Shown: positions 1 to 12,420 of the stretch, in pieces | How positions within the stretch are numbered: the stretch's first letter is position 1 | Layout: the number at the start of each line of letters is the position of its first letter | Source of the DNA: Citrus sinensis | Taxonomy: Eukaryota > Streptophyta > Magnoliopsida > Sapindales > Rutaceae | NCBI RefSeq assembly: GCF_022201045.2 | Contig: NC_068559.1 | Location: 1,302,001-1,366,000 of the forward strand | Direction: 5' to 3' | Length of the DNA: 64,000 nt | Position numbers and translations under genes: made by a program | The notes under the pieces: model-generated | The model's input: only the letters and a program-made list of their open reading frames with translations | What the model was told of the DNA's origin: nothing | Databases searched by the model: none

Positions 1-460
1 TGCTCAAACATTCTAATGATGTATAACATTTAGACTAATCAGGTCATTTGCGTAATCCTACTGATGTTTGTTAATCAGTCGAAGCATTTTGTACTTAGAA
101 TAGCCATGGCTAGCTTGGTGCCAAGGATTTTTGTGAATGAGTGATCTGAAATACAAAATTAGGAATTGAAACAATGAAATTTTTCATTTCTATAGTCTTG
201 TTTATTTTATTCTACTCAAGTGGAGTGTGAACATCATAGGGAACCTAATTGATATATATTCTTGGTGAGAAAATTCAGTTGATCTGTAGTTTTTACTTAG
301 TAGCTACCAAGATCAATATGTATCATTTTCATTCTTACATGTAGAATATTGTAAATATGGTATGCAACAAGATTTATGCAGCGTTGTGGGGTTTAATTCT
401 CCAAGATTCCTCATTATTATCCATTGCCTTGTAGTTGACCTTGTCTATTATATGTCGCAG

Positions 461-3400
461 GGTGAAATAGGCCGCAGAAGTGGAGGTGATAATGTTCTTG
501 AAAGGGAGGGTCATGCTGTTTCTGCAGGATTTGCGTTGGGCCTTGTTGCATTGGGTACAAGTGGTCTGGTATTTGCATTAGTTAAATTTTTGTGAGGCGG
601 TCATCTTAGCTAATCATTATATGTTAACTGAAGGTCGAGGAGAAGATGCACTTGGTTTTACGGACACTTTGGTTGGTCGATTGTTCCACTATATTGGTGG
701 CAAAGAAGTTCATAATGTATGTTGACTTCATGTTTACTTCTATTAATTCTCGATTTATTCTGGGTGTGCAACTTGTTTCCTTATTTCAACTTTTACAATA
801 GCTGCACATTCTCTTTCCGAAATGTCATGTTATAAGAGCAGCACAATCTCAAAATATCTACTTAATTTTACTTTACTGAATTATTTCTGTCCTGAATTTC
901 TTGCCAGGAAAGATCACACTTCTTGTCACTATCAGCAGATGAGCACAACCGTTGTGCTGGGCAGGTTGTCTGAGCTAATTTTGAATTATTCTATCTTTCC
1001 ATATTTTCAATGTTGTGTCTGGAGCAAGAATTCTTGACATAAGTTTATCCCCATAGTAATTGATATTCAGATTCATTTCTTGGGAACCGATGTTTTGTAG
1101 ATGATGGATGGAACCATGGTCAATGTTGATGTCACTGCACCTGGCGCTATAATTGCTCTTTCTTTAATGTTCTTAAAGGTAACGTGGCTACTCAGTTTAT
1201 TTTGTTTGTAATTTCTGTAATATTAGTTTGTGACTGTTCATACACATAGAATACCTCCAAATTTGACAGATTTTCTCACATGGTGTTATTTATTAATTAC
1301 AGACTGAATCAGAGGCGATAGTATCTAGGCTTTCCATTCCAAATACACATTTTGATTTGCAGTATGTGAGGCCTGACTTCATAATGCTTCGTGTAATTGC
1401 TCGGAATCTGATCATGTGGAGCAGGTAATTCTGGTCAGATTAACCAGTCTGACAATTGAAGCTTCCTCTATTTAGACACTTTTCGAACCGAGTCAATGAG
1501 CTTTTCTGTTTCAGGGTCTACCCATCTGAAGATTGGATTCAGTCCCAGATTCCTGAAATTGTCAAAAGTAATGTCGAAGCCCTTAGAGATGATACTAGTG
1601 ACGTTGATGAAATGGATGCAGAAACATTTGTCCAAGCATATGTCAATATAGTGGCTGGGGCATGTATTTCTCTTGGTATGTTATTTCTTCAGATTTATCT
1701 ACTAAATGTAACATTGAGTTTTGTCCCCTCCTGTAATTAATATGTCAAACACCTAAAGCATCTCTCCTGGTGTAATCTAGTGAGGAATCTTCTTATCTAG
1801 AATTAGTTGTTGTGTTGTTCAAAAAGAACAAGATGATTGAAGCATGCCATGAAAACTTATGAATATAAATATATATGAAAATTTTAATTACTAAAAACTT
1901 CACAAAATTTAGAGAAATACACACAGACACACACAATGATTCTAGTTATCTAAATTTTGGGTCAGATTTGTGCTTGATTTTCTAGTTGCCTGGTACTGAA
2001 TTTTTCATGGTTGAAGCTATAACATTAATTCGATTTCCTGATGCTCTGTTGATTATGATGCATCTATTTCAAGGATTTTTCAAAGAGATTCTTGGTTTCC
2101 TAATGAACAAAGTTAGCTTCAGAGTTGTAGTTGGAGCAAAAGAATAAATAAAGAAATGGCATTTGCATGGTACATTTTGACGGGGCTAGAAACGTTGGAA
2201 TTATGTGAACCTACACTCACATCCTTTTCTTGGGATATATATCGTATTTAACATGCTGTTTCTATTTTAATTAGAACTCCTACTTTACCGAACATTACCT
2301 CAGGTGCATGTTTAGTTGCTTTCCTTGTATTTTCAATTTAATTTTGCATCAAATTATTATTATTTAAATTGATGCTATTTATTTTGTAGCAAATATACCG
2401 ATGATCCACTATGTTCATCCTTAATCATGGGCAGGGTTGAGATTTGCTGGTACAAAGAATGCAAATGTGCAGGAGTTACTCTATGGATATGCAGTCTACT
2501 TTCTAAATGAGGTCTGTATACAAAATGATGCTACTCAATATATGCTCACCGCTTCCTAGTGAAAATTATCCACTTTAACGGTTGCAGATCAAGCCTGTTT
2601 TTGCTACAAGAGGGAATGCCTTTCTAAAGGGATTGTCTCGCTATGTCGATCGGTGCACATTAGAAATATGTCTTCACCTAGTTGTTCTTTCATTGTCTGT
2701 GGTATGTAAAAACATAGTCATTTTTCCAATTTGTCCTCCGTTCAATGTACTGTTGTGGCTGAGTTTCTTTTATGGATATTGTCCATTCGGAACAGGTTAT
2801 GGCTGGTTCTGGACATCTACAAACCTTTCGGTTATTAAGATTTCTCCGTGGTCGAAATTCTGCAGATGGGCATGCAAGTTACGGTATTCAGATGGCAGTA
2901 AGTTTTTCCATACGTTATCATGAGGTCTTATGCATTTGTGAAGTTTTTGATAGTCTAATGATTTCTTTAGAACATATCAAAAAATTAAGATTTTGAGTCG
3001 AATTACCAAATCATGTAATAAATATTGGAAGAAATAGATAATGACAAAGTTGAAAGGATTGTCATTGTTGATTCTATGATATTTAATTGTACAGTTTGCC
3101 TAATTAGATTGGCCTGCCAAATGTCTTAATTGGCTGCTTAGTTTATGTTAATGGAGGCTTTTTAAATGCCACTTTCATCCATTAAATCACGAGCAAAGCC
3201 TAAGTTGACAATTAAAGTTAATTAAATCTTGTATCATGTAATCCATTGATGATTTCAAACCTTTGAAATATTTAAATGTTGCTGATCACACAATGGTTGT
3301 TGCCTTCACCCTTAAACTAATTTGATTGTGTTTCATCATCATATGAGAGGAATTAATTCATGTAAGCTTGAGATGGATGCCACCATGTTTATGGGCATCC

Positions 3401-6400
3401 ATTTGGGATACATGCAGTTGAGAAATAAGTTACATAACTATTTTTGCCTTTCAACAGTCCAATGTTCCTCATAACTTTTATTCTGCACTGCTTGTAGGTA
3501 AGTTTAGCCATTGGTTTCTTGTTTCTTGGGGGTGGAATGCGGACATTTTCAACAAATAACAACTCTATAGCTGCTTTATTTATTTCTCTTTATCCACGCT
3601 TGCCCAGTGGACCAAATGACAACCGCTGCCACCTTCAGGTATGCTAAAAGCAATATTTATGTCATGTGAAAGGTATAACTATGTTCACAGGAATCTGGTT
3701 ACTGAGAATCAACAAGTTACATATCATGAATATACATTGTGAATCAGGAACTCAAATGATAAAGCACCAGTACTATACAAACGTCATTATTTGGATTCGT
3801 AACTATTTCTTCCATGTTCCCCTAAGCTGGAAACTTGTGAATGTGCAACTCCATCCATTCATATGCAAAAGTGAATGTTTGGATTGTAACTTAATTTTAA
3901 TCAGATATAAAATGCCTATTTTAAGCATTGAGTGGAGAAAACAAACATGTTAAAAATCCAAATAACAGAAATATAACTCATGTGCAGTATTAGGTCCTAA
4001 AAACAAACAACCCCTTGGTGTTGGTATATCACGGACATCACAATCCCTAGCTATTCTACATGAAAGTTTCCACTTTGAAAATATATATCTGGTTGTGCTC
4101 CCCTGATTCCAAGAATTAGAAACGTACCCCTTTCCTTTTTCAGTCATGGAGTGGCACAAATAGGTCAAGTCCTCAACAGAGTACTCAAGTGTTCCCCCCC
4201 CCACCCCCCCCCCCCTTCCTCCTCCTCCTCCTCCTCCTCCTCCTTCAAGAAACTACTCAAGAGCATTTGATTCTGAATAATTACACGATTATTTTTCCCA
4301 TTTCCCAGTGATCATGATTAGTTTAATTGGTGTCGGTTTGGACTGGTTACTCTGTAAAGATCAAATAAGAAATATAAGAATCATTATCTGTTTTGCCTGT
4401 GAAAATGGTGTCTGATGACCTGTTATTCATTTAGTATCTTGCCTTAATTGACTGTAATTTTTCAGGCTTTCAGGCATTTGTACGTACTTGCAACAGAGGC
4501 TCGCTGGATTCAGACTGTTGATGTTGACACTGGTCTCCCTGTGTATGCCCCTTTTGAAGTTACTGTCAGGGAAACTGAACATTATTCAGAAACAAGTTAT
4601 TGTGAAGTTACCCCCTGTATTCTGCCAGAACGTGCTATAGTAAGTTATGCAGATTTTGGAATAAATTATTTAGACAGTTTCACCACAACCTTCTGTTTTC
4701 ACCATTGTAATGTGAAAATGGGAAGTTCTCTTGGAATAGTCAGGATTTGATTGGATCTCGATCCACTTCTTCCACACAGGCATAGCACACGGGTATTCAC
4801 AGATACACACAAGCACATGCACACACGTGAGAAACAGAGAGAAGGGTAGGCAAAGTTTCTGATTTGAAGGAACTTTGTCTATTAAAGCCATTATCATGAG
4901 TATCCTTATACATGCACATAAGCAACTACAACATGGTGTGATGACTTATTTACTGCTTGCAGTTGAAGAGAGTTTGTGTTTGTGGCCCTCGATACTGGCC
5001 TCAAGTAATAGAGCTTGTTCCTGAAGGTTAGTGGATTCTGGCACTTCACTTCTATTATCTAATGTGAATTTTAGATGATCCTTATTATTCCAAATTTGTC
5101 ATAATTCAACAGATAAACCTTGGTGGAGCTATGGTGACAAGAATGACCCATTTAATTCAGGTGTTCTCTATATCAAACGGAAGATTGGAGCATGTTCATA
5201 TGTGGATGACCCTGTGGGGTGTCAGTCCTTGCTATCACGAGCAATGCACAAGGTCATAATTCCATCATATTGTCTTTGTTTTCTTATTTATTGGGAACCC
5301 TTACCTCCAGTCCTCCACTCTCACTAATTATAATCAAAACCTTTCCCATTCTTCCCTCACCAACTATTATTTTAGTGCAATTTGGATCCCAAAACCTCTT
5401 GTACATGTACAGGAGAGTGAACCAACTAAGCTAGTTATTGCTTGTATTATATTTTATAACGGCCAGGCTCATTCCAGTGCTTACCGTATATTTCACTTTG
5501 TCCTTGATCCAGGTGTTTAGTTTGACATCCGATCCTAGTACTAATGACAAAAGTGGACTTGGTTCTGTTGCTGTTGATCAATTGGTTAGTACCTTCTCCT
5601 CTGATCCTAGCTTGATTGCGTTTGCACAACTCTGCTGTGATCCTTCCTGGAATAGCAGGCAAGTATCTAGTTCACCCATTTTCAGAATCCTCTTCGTGAT
5701 TATTAAGCAATTTGCACGGTTAAATATCTGGAATGTCAAAATTATTTATGCAAAGAGTATTAATTTCTTTCCATTGTTGTAACCTGTGGCTCTGCAATTC
5801 ATCAAACATTTTGCAGATCTGATGGTGATTTCCAGGAATTCTGCTTACAAGTATTATTTGAGTGTATAAGCAAGGATAGACCAGCTCTTTTGCAGGTAAT
5901 GTTTAAGTTGGAAAGTAATTCCCACTCTCTACATGGTCTCATAATTACCTGCTACACAATGCAATGAATTAACTGATTATCATACAAAGGGGTATTGTCG
6001 TGTAAATCAATTGACAACTTTTCTGGCATTCATTGAGATTTTGCTTATTGATGTCTAGGTCTATCTGTCGTTGCACACAATGATAGGATCAATGGTTGAT
6101 CAGGTTATCAATGGTCATGTTGTTGTAGGTGACTCACTCAATATCTCCAATTTGAAGGTCAGTTTTGGTATCCCTATCACTATTTTTCTATTACAGGATC
6201 CAGTCTCCTCTTCTGGAAATTAAGATAATTTGGTGATTTGTGCTTTAATAATTAATTTCTACCTTATCAGTTGACAAGAACGGAAGTAAATTATTCAAGT
6301 TTTTTTTCCCCTTGTCAGTTCCTTAAAACTTAAAACAACTATTTTCTCTTTTATAATTTCAAAAATGACTAAGGTGTTTCCATTGAAATGCTGGACGTTA

Positions 6401-6976
6401 TTTGTACCTAAACATCCTTTTGTTTAGTTGTTAGAGTTTACGAGTTGGTCGCAGTTAGGCAAATGCATGATGTCTGAGATGGATCAGTTAGTTGATGAGA
6501 AGATATGGATAACGTCTGTTGCAAAATCAATTTCTGAATTACGTACTAATAAAAGTATCCCCACCCATTTCTCGGTGCAGCTTGCACTAGCCTACATTGA
6601 TGCTCAGTTGAGTGGAAAATTGACTACCTCAAAAGGTGGCATTGTTCAATCTAAGTTCATGGGGTCGGTTAGAAAGCGAGTGGAAGAGCTTCTAAATTGT
6701 TCAAATGGATTACAAAATCACTTTAGCAACTACTTGACCTCTGGGAAGTGGCCTGATGATGAATCCCAGGGAGATAAGAATTCAATACTTCTTTCGTGGT
6801 ATCTCAAGTGGTTTCGTGTACCACCTCCTTCTGTAATCAAGACAGCAGCGGAGAAAATAAAGCCGAAGCTTGTTTCATCGTCTTTGGTTCCCTTCTTGCG
6901 TTTGTTGTTCCCCACCACTCACATCAATGCTATCGATGAGATTGATAAGTTTTTATCTTTACAAGTCTGCCAATGA
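461..6976 (+). CDS. APC1: Anaphase-promoting complex subunit 1, C-terminal part (5' end outside window)
   Basis: APC1 is the largest scaffold subunit of the APC/C, the nuclear E3 ubiquitin ligase that destroys cyclins and securin. Seventeen exons are visible: 461-554, 634-716, 908-964, 1101-1178, 1303-1424, 1515-1675, 2435-2511, 2588-2701, 2796-2897, 3498-3638, 4466-4639, 4963-5026, 5113-5252, 5513-5658, 5817-5895, 6059-6157 and 6428-6976. They join in one frame to 759 residues plus stop, less than half of a plant APC1 of roughly 1,700-1,800 residues. The start of this part has proteasome/cyclosome-type repeats (GHAVSAGFALGLVALGRG, then VTAPGAIIALSLMFLK). The last exon is a long 3' coding exon ending KFLSLQVCQ. 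The intron after 5658 appears to start with GC (AG|GCAAGT). Bases 1-460 look like the preceding intron. Confidence 0.93.
4194..4244. repeat. Poly-C and (CCT)n microsatellite in an APC1 intron
   Basis: A run of C, broken by one A, passes directly into about nine CCT/CTC units. It lies in the APC1 intron between exons 3498-3638 and 4466-4639. It is simple sequence and likely length-variable. Confidence 0.9.
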
Positions 6977-7615
6977 AGCAGTGAGTTGTCGCTTCTTATG
7001 AAATGGTTGTAGTAACTAGTGCGCTTGTTGTTACGGCTTCTTGTTGAATGGCTGTGCGAAGTGCAAAAGCAAAGGAAGCAATGACTGATATATCCACAGT
7101 GACTCTGCATGGAATGGGAGCATTCTGCTTCAAACTAGCAAATTTCCAGCGGCTACAAGCCGAACCTGCAAGGGTTGCCTCGTTGGCGGTTGGCAATTTT
7201 CGCACTTATATGTTGTACAATTAATGTGGTTGATATATGTACAAGATATGTTGGGTCACAGGTTAAAACGAGACTTGCGAGGGTCCATGGGTCGCATTAG
7301 CACGGCCCACCATGTGATGGGTTGCACTGTGCCATGCTCAAATTTGTTTTGTTAGGCCGTAATATAGGAGCCCATATGTGCCATTCTCAGGCTATGCCCA
7401 AAAAGGTCTTGCAACTTTTTTTTAAGAGGGTGTGCCTGAGGTGCCTTTTTAAGTTTACATGCCTTGTGTGTTTTGTTTAAACTCACATGTTTAATATGTC
7501 TTTTTAAGATCATGTGTGCTTTGTTTAAGTTTACATACCTGGCATGCTTTTGGACATCCAAACGAAGCAAACGATTAGTTATGGTAATAGACGAGGCAAC
7601 TTGTATTATTTATAG
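6977..7615 (+). other. APC1 3' UTR and low-complexity spacer
   Basis: Roughly the first 250 bases are expected to be the APC1 3' UTR. From about 7400 to 7560 there are imprecise repeats of a TTAAGTTTACAT/TTTGTTTAA theme. No gene is supported. Confidence 0.5.
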
Positions 7616-8280
7616 ATGACATCAACAAATACTGGAAAACTAAGCCCCACATTAGTAGCAGATAATTTCATGAAAAAAAGAAAATCAGAAATTTGGTTAT
7701 GGCATAGACGTTTAAGGCATGTGTCATTTGGTTATTTAAAAAAATTATTTCTTAGTTTGTTTCTAAAATTTGATGTTTGTAACTTTAAATGTGATATTTG
7801 TGAACTTTCAAAAAGCCATTAAACTACTTTTCCATAGTCTTTAAATAAGAATCTAGTTTTTTTCATGGTAGTACATTCTTATGTATAGGGACCAGTTAAA
7901 GTTTCTACAATTTGAAGAGTTCATTGGTTTGTTACATTTATTGACGATTATAGCAGAATGATATGAATTTTTTTTTTAATGAAATCAAAAGACAAAGTAA
8001 ACTTTTTATTTTAAATATTTCATAAGATGGTAACGACTCAATTTCATATACAAATTCAAGTTTTACGTACTGATAATAGAGACGAGTATATGAGTACAAC
8101 AATTCAACAGTTTTTTAAATCACAAGGAACTGTCCACCAAATCACTTGTGTGGGGACACTCTAACAAAATGGCATTGTTGAACGAAAAAACACACATTTA
8201 GTATAAGTTGTTCGAGCATCATTAATCCGGGGCCACATGCCACTATCTTATTGGGGAGAAGTACTAGCATCCGTAGCATG
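7616..8280 (+). pseudogene. Decayed Ty1/copia GAG-pre-integrase and integrase core
   Basis: Conceptual translation gives the copia GAG-pre-integrase signature (WLWHRRLRHVSFGYLKKL, then the zinc-type CDICELSKSH). The integrase core follows in the right order: FVTFIDDYSRM with the first Asp, VLRTDNRDEY with the second Asp, and QNGIVERKN with the catalytic Glu. The reading is broken by several stop codons (for example after CELSKSH and before QNGIVERK), so it is not functional. No reverse transcriptase follows on this strand and no LTR pair was found around it. Confidence 0.8.
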
Positions 8281-8285
8281 GCTCA

Positions 8286-8828
8286 GTGGTTATTTCTAGA
8301 GAAGATAATGACTTTCGCCCGGAGATGGCAAAACCATCGTCCATTCTACCGCATGAAGGGCAATCTTCTGTAGAAATCTCTCAATATGGTAACCCCATGC
8401 TAAATAATGTGATTGTTACCAACACAAAACATGTCGATCCTAGCCACAATAATACGCTTGCTAACAACTACAAAGCAGCTAATTTTACACAACATGCTAA
8501 TCCTAGCCAGAATAATTCCTTAGCTCCTAATGCATTTGTTAATGCACTGTAATTTTCTCCTGACATACCATAAAGTTATCCTAATGCATCATCTTTTGAC
8601 AACATGCACTACCAGTTGCCACAGCAAAATGGGTTCTTAAAAATTGCTCAACCAAATAATAATGTGATTGCCATGAATGGTGAGCTTCAAGCATTCGCTA
8701 TGATTATGGAATTACTTAATGTTCTAACACCTCTACTACAATCCTTAGTATATCCTTTCAAGTTCAGCTATGCAAGAAATGATCCTTTGGGGATGCCTAC
8801 ATTACCAGAGATCCAAGACAATTTTTGA
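8286..8828 (+). other. Two short Asn/His-rich open frames of unknown origin
   Basis: Open stretches at 8286-8552 and 8604-8828 encode Asn-, His- and Gln-rich peptides with repeated HANPSQNNSLA-like phrases. They follow the copia integrase remnant directly and may be its variable spacer or an unrelated insert. Nothing was recognised and no splice structure is evident. They may not be coding. Confidence 0.25.
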
Positions 8829-9814
8829 AGCTTCATTACACCTCCAAGATGATCATTTGCGTGCTTTTAAAGACATATTTGTTGTAATTATATATTTATG
8901 TTCTTTTTGTTCCTTGCATATCTTATTATATGTTGATTTCCTTTATGATTCTAGTGACCTTGATTTTTCTCCCTACACATATGTTGCTTGACCTAGAATA
9001 TTTAGAAAGGAGGCAAACACACAATAACAAAGGCAATACGTGTGACAACCATAGAACTATAATCCTAGGGGTCATAATACTTTTAGGGGTGGCTTTGAAT
9101 ATTCTCGTAAAACTATTTTCCATCAACATCATGTCGTAAATTATTTTATTACAAAAAGTATTTTAAACAAAATTATTGTTGATGTTTCAAAGCCTTTACA
9201 TGGGAATTACAACGTATCTTGAAGAATTATAACAACTGGAGTTGAAAACGATCTAAGAATCATAAACCCATAACACACACAAGAACCAATGAATAGCACC
9301 AAAGAACCAAACTAGAAAGAAAAATGTGCTTCACTTTATTAATCACAATTAATTAATTACAAAGAAAGGTCTATATGAGAAGCAAATTATCGAAACAAAA
9401 TTTCAGCTCATTCTATAAAGAATCAAAGAAGAAAAAGAAGTTATATCAGAGGCTATCGATCAGCTGGTTTTATAGCCAATTTTTGTTTATAAATTGGAAC
9501 AAAAAAGATCAAGAATAACCAAGAATGTGCACTAAAATGTGCACTAAGAATGACAAAAAATGTGCACCAAGAATGAGCAAGAATGTCCACTAAAAATGCA
9601 CTACGAAACTCACATCACATCAGATGCTTCACCGGCTGTCTATTCTGTTTCTGAGAGAAAATCTTGAAACCGAAACAACGACATTCTAAAGAGTTTTGCA
9701 AAAATGACCCCTAATCTTAATTTTATCTCATTAAGGCCCTAATAGTATCCCTTAATTTCAGTTAGGTCCTTGAACGAGATTGCACTTTTTCTTCACATTC
9801 TCCATCTCACAGAT
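8829..9814. other. Intergenic, no gene seen
   Basis: AT-rich DNA. A short cluster of direct repeats of a GAATGTGCACTAA/AAGAATG theme lies at about 9520-9600. No conserved coding signal was found on either strand. Confidence 0.4.
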
Positions 9815-10120
9815 CTAATTCAATTGATCATTTACCACAAAAGCTGCTTTAAAAACTTTTAAGCACATAACTAAATTAGAATTGCCGGAATAAGCCATAA
9901 CCCCAATCAAGTCAACATAAAATTTGAATTTTACAATGGGAATGACTTTAGTGAGCACATCAACAAGATAAAAATTAGTGTGGATTTTGGAAACTATTAT
10001 AGATATTTTGAGCACTTCATCTTTGATAGAAGTAGAGCTTAACATATGTGCATGGTCATCTCATGGTGGACCTAGTTCTTAATGAGATGAATAACACTTT
10101 GATTATCATAAAATATGTTG
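9815..10120 (-). pseudogene. Ty1/copia RNase H C-terminal fragment
   Basis: On the minus strand one frame reads DNQSVIHLIKN-stop-VHHEMTMHI. The adjacent frame continues DEVLKI..IVSKIHTNFYLVDVLTKVIPIVKFKFYVDLIGV. This matches the end of copia polyproteins, with the family pattern DNxSAIxLxKN, H.RTKHID, then ADxLTKxLP..KF....L.G. A frameshift and a stop break it. It points opposite to the copia integrase fragment at 7616-8280, so the two are probably separate insertions or an inverted rearrangement. Confidence 0.65.
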
Positions 10121-10422
10121 GTTGTTTATTTTATACTTAATATTGATTTTCAAGTCTTATGTTACATCTAGATGTTTTTATTTTTCTTGCTAATAATATA
10201 CTAATTTGCCTCTCTTATATTAATTTACTTTTTTAACCTTATATTTACAAGTATTTCGTTCCATTTACATAATTTATGGTTTGTTTTACACTTAATATTA
10301 ATTTATTAATTTATTAATTTAGTGTTAAATTTATATATTTCATGTTTTATTACAGTAATTTCTATTTAAATAGAGTAATTTATATTTAAATACAATATTG
10401 ATCTATAATTTCAATCATCTTA

Positions 10423-10550
10423 TTATAAAATCATCCATAAAAAAGAATAATTGATTTCAAGAAATGATGAAACCAGAGATAACTGTTGTTATAAAATCAT
10501 CCATAAAAAGGAATAATTGATTTCTATGAAACCAGAGATAACTACCTTTA
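10423..10550. repeat. Two-copy tandem duplication, about 66 bp
   Basis: The phrase ATAAAATCATCCATAAAAA(A/G)GAATAATTGATTTC followed by GAAACCAGAGATAACT occurs twice, starting near 10425 and 10491. The second copy lacks about 8 bases in the middle. It lies in AT-rich intergenic DNA. Confidence 0.85.
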
Positions 10551-11520
10551 ACGGATTCTTGTTTGTCATAGCATATGTCATACAGCCCCTTATAATAATA
10601 AATATTATTTTCATATACCTCATATGTCTAACAAATTTACAATTAGGTCCAAAAGTTTAGAAGTCCCTCCTCGCAAGCTCTCCGCCTCTGGGGCTCTTGG
10701 CTTTGATCGTGGAGAAATTTTCTTTATTTATGGATTAGTCGCAGGTACTCTACATATATTACAATACATCCCAAGATTTTTTTTTTGTAAAATTTTATTT
10801 TGGCCTAGACGGTTTGAGGGATATTTAAAAACTTAAATAACTTTAAAAACATTAAAATGTTTGAGATGGAATAATTTAAAAACTAGAAAAACTAAAAAAA
10901 AAATTGACAGACAATAACATTTATATAACTTAAAAATTAAATTTATTTTATTTTAATTTTATAGTAAATTTTTTTAATATTCTTATTAAAATTATTATTT
11001 AAAAATATATTTATTGATAATATTAATTTTTATTTAACAGTTATATTTTTAAATATTTAAAATTATATTTATTAATACTATTAATTTTTATTTAACAATT
11101 ATATTTTTAAATATAACTAAAGCCTGTCAGCTTCTAAAGGAGCTTCTAAAGGAAGAGAAGATGGACGATTTTTAATACTGATTTTTTTTTTCTTTGGCTT
11201 TTAAAAATCTTCTGCCCCATGTCTTTCACTTTCACTAGTCATTTTAGTAATAGTGCATAGTCATCACGTAATCAGATCATGACTCCGCAATCCTTCAACT
11301 GTGTCCAACTAATTGCAAATGCTTAGGAGCCCGTTTATTAACGATCAGTTTATTGTGATTGAAAACCAGCATTACATCTTCCACCTTACCCTAGCGCATC
11401 ACACAGCCAGCAGACACCAGGCTGATGCCATAACACACAACCATTAAAACATTACCACAAAAGAGAGAAAATTAAGCCAGACGTGCCAGTTTCTGCATTC
11501 TAATAGCAAAACATGTGCAT
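10551..11520. other. Intergenic, with one exon-like open stretch
   Basis: Bases 10624-10745 form a less AT-rich open stretch (KSLEVPPRKLSASGALGFDR) ending at CAG|GTACTC, which resembles a splice donor. No partner exon was recognised, and it may be a gene fragment carried by a transposon. The rest is AT-rich with poly-T and TTTAAATAT runs (10900-11120) and nothing recognisable. Confidence 0.3.
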
Positions 11521-12081
11521 TTAGCTCGTAGTCGTGACCTTAGACTCATTGACGTCGATACCCCACTCTTGCGCCGCACGTTCTCTGCCGGACTGGTCTC
11601 CAGTGCTCAGCCCGCCTTTCCCGCCCATCTCTTGGTATCCTTCTGTCCCCAGCTGCTCCTTCCTCGTCTGCCCTCCCCGGCTCCGCCCTTCACTTTCAAT
11701 AACATCCAAAACAACACTAACAATCACCAGAGAATATATAAAAGCACAAACCACGAAAAATATTTTCATTATGATACGACCACCCAATTTTATATATAGA
11801 TAGTCATTATACAGTTAAGAAATCTATGATTATTTTCAAATAACGCGCACCAACTAACGAAAATGTCACATGACCCCAATGCCCGAGCCGCAAAATAATT
11901 ACATATAAGAATTATATTTTGCGTTTTGGATTGTTTCTCCATTATTAAAAATTTAGAAAGCTTTACCTTCGGCGAGATGTTCTTGGGCTTCAGGGCTTTT
12001 GCCACCGGTGCCACCGGGGACAACAGTCTGTCCTTGCCTGGCCTTGGCGTCAAGTTCAGCTCTTTCTTGTCCTGACGACAT
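11521..12081 (-). CDS. EM6: Em-like late embryogenesis abundant protein (LEA group 1)
   Basis: Exons on the minus strand are 12081-11967 and 11687-11521, joined across a 279-bp GT-AG intron. The product is 93 residues, the usual Em6 size. Em proteins are very hydrophilic, Gly/Gln/Glu-rich, made in maturing seeds, and thought to protect cells during drying. The start is placed at [10 protein letters not shown] because family members begin there, although the frame is open upstream to 12255. Family landmarks are [10 protein letters not shown] (residues 20-29), AQEHLAEG (32-39) and one copy of the Em 20-mer signature (residues 43-64, opening [10 protein letters not shown]). Unusual residues are Pro30 where Leu is normal, Gly61 where the signature has Arg, and Trp80 in the usual EEG region. 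The upstream sequence has ABRE and RY motifs, fitting ABA/ABI3 control. Confidence 0.92.
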
Positions 12082-12201
12082 GTCGTCTTCGTCTGGAGTG
12101 AAGTTAAATCCTGTGAACGACCGACAAGAGCTTCTCAAAGTAAGAAATAGAACTGCTGAAACCGAAACAGAGCGCGCACTCTCAAACCCTCGCAATGCTA
12201 G

Positions 12202-12420
12202 CATGCAGTAACCTGCTGGAGCAGTACCGTAACAGCGAAGCTGCTGGGATTTCATTTAAAAGAAATGAAAGGTGATGCATTTTGTGACACTTGGTGGTTG
12301 ATGTGGCGAGTAGCTGGGAAGATTGACGACACGTAGCTACACCGGGTGAAAAGAGGATGACACGAGTTCGTGGATTTGATGACTGTGTTGAAGAAATGCT
12401 CTACACGATTGCCACGTATC
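12202..12420 (-). promoter_or_regulatory. ABRE and RY motifs upstream of the Em gene
   Basis: Read toward the Em gene, ACGTGTC lies at 12328-12334 and TACGTGGC at 12412-12419. Both are classical ABA-response elements bound by bZIP factors such as ABI5. The RY core CATGCA, bound by B3 factors such as ABI3, is at 12202-12207. They lie about 120 to 340 bases upstream of the start codon. This arrangement is typical of seed-maturation promoters. Confidence 0.6.

Noticed and set aside
1-460. An additional APC1 exon
   Set aside because: No frame here resembles APC1, and the acceptor at 459-460 directly precedes the first recognisable exon, so it is treated as intron.
10423-10550. CRISPR-like repeat pair
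   Set aside because: Only two imperfect copies with no spacer pattern, in a plant nuclear genome. It is a simple tandem duplication.
11534-11803. Plus-strand open frames of 89-94 codons
   Set aside because: They lie antisense to Em exon 2. The minus-strand reading matches the Em family, so these are shadows.
12082-12255. N-terminal extension of the Em frame
   Set aside because: The frame is open upstream, but Em proteins begin at the M(A/S)SGQ residue. The extension looks like leader sequence.
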